Positions 55,279 through 63,992 of a DNA stretch of 64,000 nt are shown piece by piece (position 1 is the stretch's first letter; every line of letters begins with the position of its first letter). Made by a program: the position numbers and the translations under genes. The notes under the pieces were generated by a model, which saw nothing but the letters and a program-made list of their open reading frames with translations, had not been told where the DNA came from and searched no databases. This DNA comes from HRBIN12 sp964447335 (lineage in GTDB: Bacteria; Actinomycetota; UBA4738; HRBIN12). The stretch is taken from assembly GCA_964447335.1 (NCBI GenBank), contig CAYUSA010000004.1, positions 21,477 to 85,476 of the forward strand, read 5' to 3'.

Positions 55279-56217
55279 GTGGGCACCCGGCACCGACCGG
55301 CCAGACAGGTCTGTCCGCTCTGCTCGCGCGACGACCGGATCAGGATCGAGGCGATCGGCCCCGCGGTCTGGCAGTACACCTGCGAGAACCCCCGCCATCC
55401 CGGAGGAACGTTCGCCTGGCGAGGCACCGCGACCGAGCGCGTCGACGAGCTCGCGATGGAGGGCAATACGGCCGACCTTGGCCTCTACGAGGATCTCCCC
55501 CGCTGCCTCGTTCCCGGCGACGCGTTTGTCGAGTACGGCGTCGTGGAACGCCGATATGGAGAGCTTCGCCCGGAGGTGTATCAGCGGCTCATCGACGACT
55601 ACTCCCACACCAGGATCGAGCGGAACAAGCCGTACACCGCCTCGGTGTTCATCTCCCTTGCCCTCGGCCGCCTCGCGGACCGCGGCGACGTGCTCTACAG
55701 GGTCGGGCCGGCGACGGGCTACTGGGCGTACAACGAGGTGATCTCGCACTGGGCCCTGCCCCCGGGTCCCGCGAACGGCGACGACATCCTCACCTGGGAA
55801 CGGTTCGCCGAACGGAACAACCTCGACCCGCTCCTGCGAATCTCGCTGCTGTCCAATCGCGGCTCTTCGGTTCGCGTGCTGAAGGCGAACCGGAGCCGAG
55901 ACTCGATGCCTATCCCCGACTGCCGGCGGCCGTCGCCAACTCCTCGGTCTCAATCGTGGCGTTGTACCTGTGCTGAAGGTTGGTCACGAGTCGCATCACC
56001 GTGTTCCCACACGCTGATGCCGGCAGGTAGAGACGGAGCCTCATGGGCGCGATATCCATGCGGAAGTGCTGCCCTACATGCAGGTCGACGACCTCAGCTT
56101 CGACGTATGACTCGGAGACGAAGTTGGGCACTGCCCAGAGCCGGAACGGCTCGCGGGCCGCGAAGAGGCCGCTTACGAAACGGTCCATGTCCGCAATCTC
56201 CCGGCCCAGCTCTATGA
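55279..56217 (+). CDS. Unknown protein with N-terminal CxxC motif; 3' end overlaps opposing gene
   Basis: A 312-codon frame from GTG 55279 (AGGAAG just upstream). The N-terminus VCPLCSRDDRIRIEAIG...YTCENPRHPGGTFAW may bind zinc. Residues up to ~210 (PYTASVFISLALGRLADRGDVLY, ATGYWAYNEVISHWAL) look like a genuine globular protein. Beyond about 55905 the text becomes Arg/Ser/Pro-rich and is antisense to the opposing gene. I suspect the natural protein was cut here and the tail is fortuitous. Family not recognised. Confidence 0.55.
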   Translation: MGTRHRPARQVCPLCSRDDRIRIEAIGPAVWQYTCENPRHPGGTFAWRGTATERVDELAMEGNTADLGLYEDLPRCLVPGDAFVEYGVVERRYGELRPEVYQRLIDDYSHTRIERNKPYTASVFISLALGRLADRGDVLYRVGPATGYWAYNEVISHWALPPGPANGDDILTWERFAERNNLDPLLRISLLSNRGSSVRVLKANRSRDSMPIPDCRRPSPTPRSQSWRCTCAEGWSRVASPCSHTLMPAGRDGASWARYPCGSAALHAGRRPQLRRMTRRRSWALPRAGTARGPRRGRLRNGPCPQSPGPAL

Positions 56218-57037
56218 CAACCGGCTCCCCCTCGAACCTGACCCCGCGGCCCTCCAGGGCCTCCCATCGGTAGCTGTACCGCTCTTCTGTCTTGCCCACT
56301 AGCTCTGCGTATGTGCGGATCGCCTGGCCCACGAACCCGACGTGGAGCTCGAATGACCCTCCACGCGCAACGAACCGGCCCGCATTCGTCACCAACTCGT
56401 CATTCCTTCCGAGGCCTGGGGCGCCAACCTCGGTCGCGATCTGGCTCAGGGCAGTGGCACGCGTAAGTCTCGGATCGCTGCCCGCCAGAATCTCGAGTAC
56501 GTCGCTTGCAGCATCGCCCTCGAACTGCATCCGCATCCGGCGCGCATCGACGTTGTCCGCCGGGAGCAGGTCGTTGCCAAGGAAGTCGGACTTGAACCAC
56601 TTCGGACGGCTCCCCGTCTTCATGAGTTGCTTAAGCAGCTCCCACGGGAACCAGCAGCGGTCGAGGTCCGTGGAACTGCTGACTGTGTCTCGAATGAACT
56701 TCCCGGCCCACGCTGCCGCCGCCGACGTGTGGAATAGCCAATACCGAGGGGTCAGGACGTCCACGAGGAAGCTCCCCGAGGAGTCCCACACGGCAAGGAT
56801 TGCCTCGTCGTCGGTCGAGTTCGTCTGCAACCCGTGCTGCAAGGCAAGGCTGGTCAGCATGCCGAGGGCCGCCTCCGGGTCCCCGACACCGTTGACCTCC
56901 AAAGCGAAGGTCTTCAAGTTCCCCCGGGTGGTCGGCAGCGGAAGATCGGCCATCGCGTCGGCGTCACCGCGCATGGAGGACGAGAAGCGCTCCGCCATGG
57001 AGGACCTGTCGAGAGGAAGCCTCCCGTTCCTGGTCAT
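55910..57037 (-). CDS. Unrecognised 375-aa protein of the hsd locus
   Basis: Not recognised. Begins MTRNGRLPLDRSSMAERF; the globular part starts at GNLKTFALEVNGVGDPEAALGM and continues LDVLTPRYWLFHTS-type and WFPWELLKQLMKTG stretches, ending RLYLPASACGNTVMRLVTNL. No transmembrane helix, P-loop or obvious nuclease motif. ATG at 57037 is one base after the stop of the PD-(D/E)XK-like gene (TGACATG), so the two are coupled. Lower GC than the flanks. Position between hsdS and hsdR suggests an accessory defence role, which is inference. Confidence 0.7.
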   Translation of the reverse strand: MTRNGRLPLDRSSMAERFSSSMRGDADAMADLPLPTTRGNLKTFALEVNGVGDPEAALGMLTSLALQHGLQTNSTDDEAILAVWDSSGSFLVDVLTPRYWLFHTSAAAAWAGKFIRDTVSSSTDLDRCWFPWELLKQLMKTGSRPKWFKSDFLGNDLLPADNVDARRMRMQFEGDAASDVLEILAGSDPRLTRATALSQIATEVGAPGLGRNDELVTNAGRFVARGGSFELHVGFVGQAIRTYAELVGKTEERYSYRWEALEGRGVRFEGEPVVIELGREIADMDRFVSGLFAAREPFRLWAVPNFVSESYVEAEVVDLHVGQHFRMDIAPMRLRLYLPASACGNTVMRLVTNLQHRYNATIETEELATAAGSRG

Positions 57038-57038
57038 G

Positions 57039-57956
57039 TCACCGCTCCCCTGCTTCCACTTCTCGACCGAGATCCTCGAACGACGCCTGGCCCGGGATGA
57101 CCTTCGCCCGCGGCTTCCGCCGGAGGGCGCGCTCGGCTTTCTTCTGCATGGCTTGCCATCCCACGGACCGACCCCTCGGATCGTAGTCCGCCGGAGTCCT
57201 GAGGACCCGAATGATAGCGTGCCCCGAGGACGTGCTCTCCAATGCGAAGTTGTCCTTGAACTCCCTGTCAAAGGCGCGCTTCAAGGCGTCCTTGGCTCTG
57301 TTCCTAACTGCCCCTCGGACGGCATCGTGGGTGATGGCCCAGTACGGGTTGACGGCTTCGAGGATGGCGTCCAGGGACACGGACGTTTGGCCCGAAGCGG
57401 CGCGGGCGACGATTTCGGCAATGCAGAGTTCCAGGTACCTCTCCGCGGGGCTCTCGGCGTCGACAGGGATGACCGCGGGTGGGGGGCTAGGAAGCTCGAC
57501 TTGGAACGCGGACAGGCGGTGCTTGGCAAGGCACGAGAGCTCTGCCTCGCCGCTGCCCACGGTCAAGATGGGGCAGGACAGCCCGGCGTTCCCGAGGCCG
57601 ATCTCGGCTCGATCCCGTTTCTCCCTGAGCATCACGTACATGGGCTCGATCTTGGTCTTGTCAGGCCGAGCCCCATGCACGGTTGCGAGACGAAGCACGT
57701 CCTCCGCCGCCATGGATGCGTACTTCCTCGCTTGTTCCTCGTCCGTGTTGGCTCCGCTCTTGACCTCTATCGGGACAAGGAGGTCAAGATGGGACGAGTA
57801 GGCGAGGACATCGACCGTGACGAGACCCGCCTGAGTAGTGACGGGCACCTCAAGCCATCGAATCTCCAGACCGTCGCCCGCAAACGCTCTTGGCCAGCCC
57901 CCGTGACCCTTCAGGAGGGCGATGACCGCGTTGAGGGGTACGAGGCGTTCTTCCAC
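57039..57956 (-). CDS. Putative PD-(D/E)XK nuclease-fold protein of the hsd locus
   Basis: A 305-aa protein. VTVDVLAYSSHLDLLVPIEVKSGAN (residues ~47-71) has the D...ExK arrangement of PD-(D/E)XK nucleases, in the style of Archaeal Holliday-junction-resolvase or restriction-enzyme folds; EEQARKYASMA follows as the usual helix. The C-terminal part has a winged-helix-like region (SLDAILEAVNPYWAITHDAVRGAVRNRAKDALKRAF) and a basic tail. GTG start with GGGAG upstream, 29 bp after hsdS. Function unproven; could be a second effector nuclease of the R-M locus. Confidence 0.68.
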   Translation of the reverse strand: MEERLVPLNAVIALLKGHGGWPRAFAGDGLEIRWLEVPVTTQAGLVTVDVLAYSSHLDLLVPIEVKSGANTDEEQARKYASMAAEDVLRLATVHGARPDKTKIEPMYVMLREKRDRAEIGLGNAGLSCPILTVGSGEAELSCLAKHRLSAFQVELPSPPPAVIPVDAESPAERYLELCIAEIVARAASGQTSVSLDAILEAVNPYWAITHDAVRGAVRNRAKDALKRAFDREFKDNFALESTSSGHAIIRVLRTPADYDPRGRSVGWQAMQKKAERALRRKPRAKVIPGQASFEDLGREVEAGER

Positions 57957-57985
57957 ACAGATCTCCCGGCCTGGCCGCTGCGAGC

Positions 57986-59332
57986 TTAGTTAGACAACGC
58001 CTCGTCCGCAAAGGCAAGGCCTTCCCTTCGCAGACCTGCGGGTTCCCCGGGTACATCGACCTGACCCGTCACCGTCGCCGTGATGAGGGCTTGGCGTCTC
58101 TCGCTGAGGAGTTCGACCTGCCGCTGGACTGGTGCTGCGACTCTGTTCCACTTCTCCCGCTGCTGATCGAGCCACTCCAACTGCCGCTCCTGAATCACGC
58201 GCGGCGGAAAGGGGAAGCGATGCATCCTCAGGGCTTCGGCCGGAAGATGCGGAATCGTTGCGATGTTGCCCTCGACTAGGAACAGTCTCTGCGCGACCGC
58301 AACCCGCATACACTCAACGATCCACCTTGGGTTGGAATCACCCCGCGGCCGAAGCCGCACCACGGACTTCTGGAAGTAGCATTCATCGACTTCACCCCTC
58401 CAGAGCGCAGTTCGACCCATGCCTGCGCCGCCCTCGTTGATAAGCACGTCGCCCGGCTCCAGGCGGTATCTCTGTCGGTCCTCCGGCGGGAAGTCCATCT
58501 CTGCCAGATCCGTCACGTCAATCGAATCCCATCTCACATTCGCGTTGCGCACGTAGGGTGCTGGGTTCGGGCCCACAGCACGCTCCGGATTGAGCATCCG
58601 GCCAAGCTGCACCTCGAACTGCGTGGAGACTGCCGCAACCGGCCATGACGAGGGGACATACCCCAGCCAATCGAGTTCGGATGACCGCCGCTCGTCCGAA
58701 AGGTTGGCTCCGGTGATGGCAATCCATGAGAGAGACAGGTCCCGGGCGGTGAGAAGGTCCAGAAGTCGACCGCGCGCTGCGATGACCCTGTCGATGCGGG
58801 TAGCCGCGCCGTCAAGGTATTCACCGATTCGACGCTGCAGTTCGCCCGGCGGCTGGATGAGCGGCGTCGACAGCAGCAGTTCAGGATGCAGGCGCAAGAA
58901 GGCGGTGCCCATCCCACGGGACTTCCAGCCGAAGAGCCCCGCGTACAGGGGTGTTCGCAGGAGGTGCGTCAAGTACCTCGAATCGCCATTTCGAGCGGCT
59001 GGCCTGAACACGGAATAGTCGGGGCTGACGATCCCGTCTGACCAGGCTAGGCCGAAGACACCATTCCACGCTTGCATCTTGTTCATGACGATGTCGCCTC
59101 GGCGAAAGCGTTTGTAGCCCAACAACGTGTCGGCGCGGGGCTCGGCATCTGTCAACTCCGAACGGCGGACTAACCCCCTCTCCCTGCTGAGTGCGAACAG
59201 GGTCTCCGACCCCTCCGCGGAGGCGTCGCCGACCTCAGCAAGTAGGTACTTCGCGCGCTCGAAACTCCATCCAGCCGGCAAGGGACCCACGGCATTCGTC
59301 AGCACTTGTTCCTCCGTCAGAAGGGAACTCAC
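57986..59332 (-). CDS. hsdS: Type I restriction-modification specificity subunit HsdS
   Basis: A 448-aa HsdS with two target-recognition domains. TRD1 is about residues 20-165 (FRRGDIVMNKMQAWNGVFGLAWSDGIVSPDY), followed by a conserved helix (ELQRRIGEYLDGAATRIDRVI); TRD2 is about 220-385 (RLEPGDVLINEGGAGMGRTALW, VEGNIATIPHLPAEAL) with a second helix (EKWNRVAAPVQRQVELLSERRQALI). GTG start overlaps hsdM stop. Lower GC than hsdM, common for exchanged TRDs. Confidence 0.92.
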   Translation of the reverse strand: MSSLLTEEQVLTNAVGPLPAGWSFERAKYLLAEVGDASAEGSETLFALSRERGLVRRSELTDAEPRADTLLGYKRFRRGDIVMNKMQAWNGVFGLAWSDGIVSPDYSVFRPAARNGDSRYLTHLLRTPLYAGLFGWKSRGMGTAFLRLHPELLLSTPLIQPPGELQRRIGEYLDGAATRIDRVIAARGRLLDLLTARDLSLSWIAITGANLSDERRSSELDWLGYVPSSWPVAAVSTQFEVQLGRMLNPERAVGPNPAPYVRNANVRWDSIDVTDLAEMDFPPEDRQRYRLEPGDVLINEGGAGMGRTALWRGEVDECYFQKSVVRLRPRGDSNPRWIVECMRVAVAQRLFLVEGNIATIPHLPAEALRMHRFPFPPRVIQERQLEWLDQQREKWNRVAAPVQRQVELLSERRQALITATVTGQVDVPGEPAGLRREGLAFADEALSN

Positions 59333-61278
59333 TCGGTCACCTCGCGGAGGAGGCCAAGGATGTCCTTCTCGAGCGCTTTGATCTCGGCGTCGATCTCCTC
59401 GAGGGGACGGGGCGGCACGTACTTGTAGAAGTGCCGCGTGAAGGGGATCTCGTAGCCGATCTTCGTCTTCCAGTCGTCCACCCAGGCGTCGGGGACGAAC
59501 GGCAGGACCTCGCGCTTCACGTACTCGTCGACGTCCTCGGTGAGGGGCACGTTCTCGTAGTCGCGGAGGTCGGGGTCGGGCTCGGGCTCGCCCTTCTTGC
59601 CGGTCACGACCGGCGCGTCGGAGTCACGAACCGTCGCGGCGTCGAGGACCGCCTTCTCGACCGGCTTCCCCAGCTTGCCGACCGACGACAGCGCCGCGCG
59701 CACCTTCTCGGCGAGAGCCTCGCGCTCGGTGGTCAAAGTGCCCTTCAGCCCCTCGACGGCCGAGAGCACGCGCTCGCGCACGTCCTCGTCCAGCTTGGCC
59801 AGCGTCTTCGAGGTACCCAGCGTCGCGAGCGTCTCTTCCGTCACCTCACACCACACGCGCAGGGGGCGCTCGACGGTGATGCGGCGGTAGCCGAAGTCCT
59901 CGATGCGGAAGATCTTGCAGCGGTCGCCCTCGGTGAGCTCGGCGTACAGGCGGGTGACCTCGGCGATCTGGTCGTCGCTCACCATCTTGCGCTTCTCGCC
60001 GAGACTCTTGCGCATCTTCGTCCACAGCTCGCGGGCGTCGACGAGCTGGACCTTGCCCTTGCGCTCGGGGGACTTGCGGTTGGTGAGCACCCAGAAGTAC
60101 GTGGAGATGCCGGTGTTGTAGAAGAGCTGGTCGGGCAGGCCGACGATCGCCTCGAGCCAGTCGTTCTCGATGATCCAGCGGCGGATCTCGGACTCGCCGG
60201 AGCCGGCGCCGCCGGTGAACAGGGGCGACGCGTTGAAGACGATCGCCAGGCGGCTGCCGCCCTTCTCGGGCGGCTTCATCTTCGAGATCATGTGCTGGAG
60301 GAACAGCAGCGAGCCGTCGTTGATCCTGGGCAGGCCGGCGCCGAAGCGGCCCTGGAAGCCGCGCTTCTCGTGCTCGGCGCGGACCTCCTCCTCGACCTTC
60401 TTCCACTCGACGCCGAACGGCGGGTTGGCGAGGAGGTAGTCGAACGTCGAGTCGGGCAGGCCGTCCTCGGTGAACGAGTTGCCGTAGTAGATGCTCGAGG
60501 CGTCCTGGCCCTTCAGCATCATGTCCGAGCGGCAGACCGCGTACGTCTCGGCGTTCAGCTCCTGGCCGTACACCTCGAGCTTGGCGCCGGGGTTGAGGTC
60601 GCGGAGGTGGTCCTCGGCGACGGAGAGCATGCCGCCGGTGCCGCATGCGGGGTCGTAGAGGGTGGCGATCGCGCCCTTCTTCGTCAGCAGGTCGTGGTCG
60701 TTGGCGAACAGGATGTTCACCATCAGGCGGATGACCTCGCGCGGGGTGAAGTGCTCGCCGGCGGTCTCGTTCGAGAGCTCGGAGAACTTCCGGACGAGCT
60801 CCTCGTAGACGTAGCCCATCTGGAGGTTCGAGACGCGATCGGGATGCAGGTCGAGGTCGCAGAACTTCGAGACGACCTTGTAGAGCAGGTTCGAGCGCTC
60901 CAGGCGGCGGATCTGCGCTTCGAGCTCGAACTTCGCGATCACGTCGCGGGTGCCGGTGTCGAAGCCGAGCACGTACCGGCGGAGGTTCTCGCCGACGTTC
61001 GCGGGGTCGTCGAGGAGCGTCGGGAAGGTGAAGGGCGAGGTGTTGTAGAAGCCGTGCCCCGTGATCTGCATGAGCACCGGGTCCACGTTCTCGAGCCGGC
61101 CCTGGAGCTCCTCGGAGCGCTTGAGCACCTTCGGCTTCGTTGGCTCGAGCACCGAGTCGAGGCGGCGGAGCACGGTGAGCGGGAGGATGACCTTGCCGTA
61201 CTCGGACTGCTTGTAGTCCCCGCGGAGCAGGTCGGCGACGGACCAGATGAAGGCGACCTTCTCCTGGAAGCCGTCCAC
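59329..61278 (-). CDS. hsdM: Type I restriction-modification methyltransferase HsdM
   Basis: A 649-aa N6-adenine methyltransferase. The N-terminal helical domain (FIWSVADLLRGDYKQSEYGKVILPLTVLRRLD) is followed by motif I DPACGTGGML near residue 208 and motif IV NPPFG near 283. ELVRKFSELSNETAGEHFTPREV is the conserved pre-motif region. The C-terminal ~130 residues (EEIDAEIKALEKDILGLL) form a coiled coil for HsdS. GTG start at 61278. Confidence 0.94.
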   Translation of the reverse strand: MDGFQEKVAFIWSVADLLRGDYKQSEYGKVILPLTVLRRLDSVLEPTKPKVLKRSEELQGRLENVDPVLMQITGHGFYNTSPFTFPTLLDDPANVGENLRRYVLGFDTGTRDVIAKFELEAQIRRLERSNLLYKVVSKFCDLDLHPDRVSNLQMGYVYEELVRKFSELSNETAGEHFTPREVIRLMVNILFANDHDLLTKKGAIATLYDPACGTGGMLSVAEDHLRDLNPGAKLEVYGQELNAETYAVCRSDMMLKGQDASSIYYGNSFTEDGLPDSTFDYLLANPPFGVEWKKVEEEVRAEHEKRGFQGRFGAGLPRINDGSLLFLQHMISKMKPPEKGGSRLAIVFNASPLFTGGAGSGESEIRRWIIENDWLEAIVGLPDQLFYNTGISTYFWVLTNRKSPERKGKVQLVDARELWTKMRKSLGEKRKMVSDDQIAEVTRLYAELTEGDRCKIFRIEDFGYRRITVERPLRVWCEVTEETLATLGTSKTLAKLDEDVRERVLSAVEGLKGTLTTEREALAEKVRAALSSVGKLGKPVEKAVLDAATVRDSDAPVVTGKKGEPEPDPDLRDYENVPLTEDVDEYVKREVLPFVPDAWVDDWKTKIGYEIPFTRHFYKYVPPRPLEEIDAEIKALEKDILGLLREVTE

Positions 61279-61398
61279 GCGCTCGTCCTCCCCCGGCTCG
61301 GTCTGTGAGGTTCCCCACTATACGGAGGGGTGAGCCCGTGTCGGACGTCACGGGTACGCTCGATGCCCTTCCTCCCCCACGAGGCGTCGAGGTCGTGC

Positions 61399-61833
61399 AT
61401 GGGCGTTCGCGTGTGGGGTGTGGTCGAGGACCGGCTGATCGAGGTGCGGGTCCGGGCGGCTCAGCCGGGAGCCGGGATGTCGATCGAGGGCCTGCCCGAG
61501 GGGCGCCAGCGCACGACGGCCGACCGCGTCCGAGCGGCGCTCGTGAGCTCGGGGCTCATGACGGAGGCGCCCGCTGTGGCCATCCGGCTCGAGCCGGCGG
61601 TCCTGGGCGGTCGGACGAGCGAGCTGGACCTGACGATCACGCTCGCCGCGCTCGCGCACGACGGGCGGCTCGGCCCGGGTCTGCGATGGATCTTCGCAAC
61701 CGGGCGTCTCGGTCTCGACGGATCCGTGTTCGCGGCAGACCTCGAGGAACGTGCCTCGATCGTGAGATTCGTCACAGCGCTGGGCGGCGGGGATAGCCTA
61801 CACTTCGAACGTATGTTCGAGGACGTCAGATGA
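61399..61833 (+). CDS. YifB/ComM N-terminal (ChlI-like) domain protein
   Basis: A 144-aa protein matching only the N-terminal domain of the ComM/YifB Mg-chelatase-like family: IEVRVRAAQPGAGMSIEGLPEGRQRTTADRVRAALVSSG, then RTSELDLTITLAALAHDG and IFATGRLGLDGSVF. The AAA+ domain (~300 residues) is missing; the frame stops just as it would begin. Either a truncated gene or a stand-alone domain. Its stop overlaps the HNH gene start (ATGA), so translation coupling is kept. Confidence 0.75.
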   Translation: MGVRVWGVVEDRLIEVRVRAAQPGAGMSIEGLPEGRQRTTADRVRAALVSSGLMTEAPAVAIRLEPAVLGGRTSELDLTITLAALAHDGRLGPGLRWIFATGRLGLDGSVFAADLEERASIVRFVTALGGGDSLHFERMFEDVR

Positions 61834-63017
61834 GCGAGCTGCGGTCGGCCGTCGAGGCGCTGCGGGCCGAGACGCTCCCCGACCTGCCCGATGCGCGGAT
61901 CGAGGAGGACTTCGCCGAGCTCCAGCGGACGGCGGATCTCCTGGAGGTCGAGCGGCTCCGACGACTGGCCGAGATCGAGCGGCGGCGCCTGTTCGAGCGC
62001 GACGGCCACCTCTCGGCGGCCTCGTGGCTCGCCAGCACGCACAAGGTGGCGTGGGGAACCGCCCGCGAGCACGTCCGGATCGCACGGGCGCTCGAGGGGA
62101 TGCCCATCACGCGCCTGGCGCTCGACGCGGGCGAGATCTCGATGTCGGCCGTGCGGGTGCTGGCCGCAGCGCGGGACGCCGACCCGTCGGCGTTCGAGCG
62201 TTCCGAGGCGCAGCTCGTCGAGGCCGCCCGGATCCACTCGATGAATGACCTCCAGCGCGTCGCGGCGTACTGGCGCCAGGCCGTCGACCGTGAGCGTGCC
62301 CTTGAAGGCGATGAGAAGCTCCGGGAACGCCGGCGGCTCCACGCCTCGGTCTCCTTCCTCGGGATGGTGCGGGTCGACGGCGACCTTGACCCCGAGACCG
62401 GCGAGACGTTGCTGACCGCGCTCCATGCGGTGCTCGACGCCGAGTCGCGCTCGGGCGCGGACGACGATCGCACGCCTGCGCAGCGTCGAGCCGACGCCCT
62501 CGGGGAGATCTGCCGTCAGTGGCTGGACCGGTCAGACCGCCCGAGCGTGGCCGGAGAACGCCCGCATGTCACGGTGACGGTCGGCGCCGACACGCTCGCT
62601 GCCGCGTCGGGCGACGTGAGCGAGATGGACCACGTCGGCCCGGTGGACCCGGAAACGGCGCGCCGGCTGGCGTGCGACTCGTCGGTGATGCGGGTCGTGA
62701 TGGCGGGACGCTCCGAGCCGCTCGATGTCGGCCGGCGGACGCCGGTCGTGCCACCGGCCATGCGCCGAGCGGTCATCGTGCGAGACCGCCACTGCCGGTT
62801 CCCCGGCTGCGATCGCCCCCACACATGGTGCGACGCACACCACGTCGTCCATTGGGCGGACGGCGGGCCGACGGCCGTGCCGAATCTCCTGCTGCTGTGC
62901 CGTCGGCACCACCGGTTGGTCCACGAGCGAGGCGGGTTCCGGCTCGAGCTGCTCGACGGACGCCCGGTGTTCAGGCGGCCGGACGGCTCGTTGCTGGAGG
63001 ACCGGGCACCACCGTAG
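61830..63017 (+). CDS. DUF222 domain HNH endonuclease
   Basis: A 395-aa actinobacterial protein: DUF222 helical domain (residues ~1-290; DLLEVERLRRLAEIERRRLFERDGHLSAASWLA, then GMVRVDGDLDPETGETLLTAL) and a C-terminal HNH nuclease (~320-370) with CRFPGCDRPHTWCDAHHVVHWADGG and LLLLCRRHHRLVHE supplying zinc Cys residues and the catalytic His. Members are highly repeated and mobile in actinobacteria (13E12-type). Last island gene before sufB, convergent with it. Confidence 0.92.
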   Translation: MSELRSAVEALRAETLPDLPDARIEEDFAELQRTADLLEVERLRRLAEIERRRLFERDGHLSAASWLASTHKVAWGTAREHVRIARALEGMPITRLALDAGEISMSAVRVLAAARDADPSAFERSEAQLVEAARIHSMNDLQRVAAYWRQAVDRERALEGDEKLRERRRLHASVSFLGMVRVDGDLDPETGETLLTALHAVLDAESRSGADDDRTPAQRRADALGEICRQWLDRSDRPSVAGERPHVTVTVGADTLAAASGDVSEMDHVGPVDPETARRLACDSSVMRVVMAGRSEPLDVGRRTPVVPPAMRRAVIVRDRHCRFPGCDRPHTWCDAHHVVHWADGGPTAVPNLLLLCRRHHRLVHERGGFRLELLDGRPVFRRPDGSLLEDRAPP

Positions 63018-63023
63018 CGGTCG

Positions 63024-63992
63024 CTACCCGACCGAGCCCTCCATCTGGAGCTCGATGAGGCGGTTCAGCTCGACCGCGTACTCCATCGGGAGCTCGCGGG
63101 TGATGGGCTCGATGAAGCCGTTCACGATCATCGCGGTCGCCTCGACCTCGGACAGGCCGCGGCTCATCAGGTAGAAGAGCTGGTCGTCGCCGACCTTGCT
63201 GACCGTGGCCTCGTGGCCGAGGGCGGCGGTCTCCTCCTCGACCTCGATGTACGGGTAGGTGTCCGAGCGCGAAGCCTCGTCCAGGATCAGCGCGTCGCAG
63301 CGGACGTTGCTCTTCGCGTGGTGGGCCTCGGGCTCGACGCGGACGAGGCCGCGGTAACCCGTGCGGCCGCCGTCCTTCGACACCGACTTGCTCGTGATCA
63401 CGCTCGTCGTGTACGGGGCGGCGTGGATCGCCTTGCCGCCGGCGTCGGTGTGCATGCCCTTGCCGGCGTACGCGACGGAGAGCACCTCGCCGCGAGCGCC
63501 CTTGCCGAGCAGGTAGATCGAGGGGTACTTCATCGTGATCTTCGAGCCGATGTTGCCGTCGACCCACTCCATCACCGCGTCCTCGTAGGCCGCGGCGCGC
63601 TTCGTGACCAAGTTGTACACGTTCGTCGACCAGTTCTGGATCGTCGTGTACCGGACGCGCGCGCCCTTCTTCACGACGATCTCGACGACGGCCGAGTGCA
63701 GGGAGTCGGTCGTGTAGATCGGCGCCGAGCACCCCTCGACGTAGTGCACGTACGAGCCCTCGTCGGCGATGATCATCGTCCGCTCGAACTGACCCATGTT
63801 CTCGGCGTTGATGCGGAAGTAGGCCTGGAGCGGGATGTCGACGTGCACGCCCGGCGGCACGTAGATGAACGACCCGCCAGACCACACCGCCGAATTCAGC
63901 GCCGCGAACTTGTTGTCGTTCGCCGGGATCACCGCACAGACGTCCTCCTTCCGGAGGTCCGGATGCGCACGCGCGACGATGTCGTTTGCATC
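63024..63992 (-). CDS. sufB: Fe-S cluster assembly protein SufB, 5' end lost or broken at window edge
   Basis: The C-terminal two thirds of SufB, the cluster scaffold of SufBCD. NKFAALNSAVWSGGSFIYVPPG, HYVEGCSAPIYTTDSLHSAVVEI, AHHAKSNVRCDALILDEASRSDTYPY and ELPMEYAVELNRLIELQMEGSVG are almost identical in pattern to Streptomyces SufB. Upstream homology (IVARAHPDLRKED) continues to 63992, where an in-frame TGA (63993-63995) appears before the expected N-terminal ~160 residues. The rest is outside the window, so I cannot say whether this is a frameshift, mutation or contig-edge error. Confidence 0.88.
   Translation of the reverse strand, partial: DANDIVARAHPDLRKEDVCAVIPANDNKFAALNSAVWSGGSFIYVPPGVHVDIPLQAYFRINAENMGQFERTMIIADEGSYVHYVEGCSAPIYTTDSLHSAVVEIVVKKGARVRYTTIQNWSTNVYNLVTKRAAAYEDAVMEWVDGNIGSKITMKYPSIYLLGKGARGEVLSVAYAGKGMHTDAGGKAIHAAPYTTSVITSKSVSKDGGRTGYRGLVRVEPEAHHAKSNVRCDALILDEASRSDTYPYIEVEEETAALGHEATVSKVGDDQLFYLMSRGLSEVEATAMIVNGFIEPITRELPMEYAVELNRLIELQMEGSVG

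Larger units (their letters stand above)
48000..63020. other. Accessory/defence island splitting the suf operon
   Basis: About 15 kb between sufD and sufB, both minus strand, holding a VapBC-like pair, type I R-M (hsdR, S, M), AbiE-like pair, two unrecognised hsd-locus genes, fragments of DUF3024 and HEPN genes, a GIY-YIG protein, a YifB N-terminal domain and a DUF222-HNH nuclease. No integrase, transposase or flanking direct repeat was found, so the mechanism of entry is unclear. Part of it (55.9-59.3 kb) is visibly lower in GC than the flanks. Confidence 0.7.

Noticed and set aside
48000..63020. Prophage or integrative element
   Set aside because: No integrase, transposase, relaxase, capsid or tail gene and no flanking direct repeats or tRNA were found, so it is called an island only.
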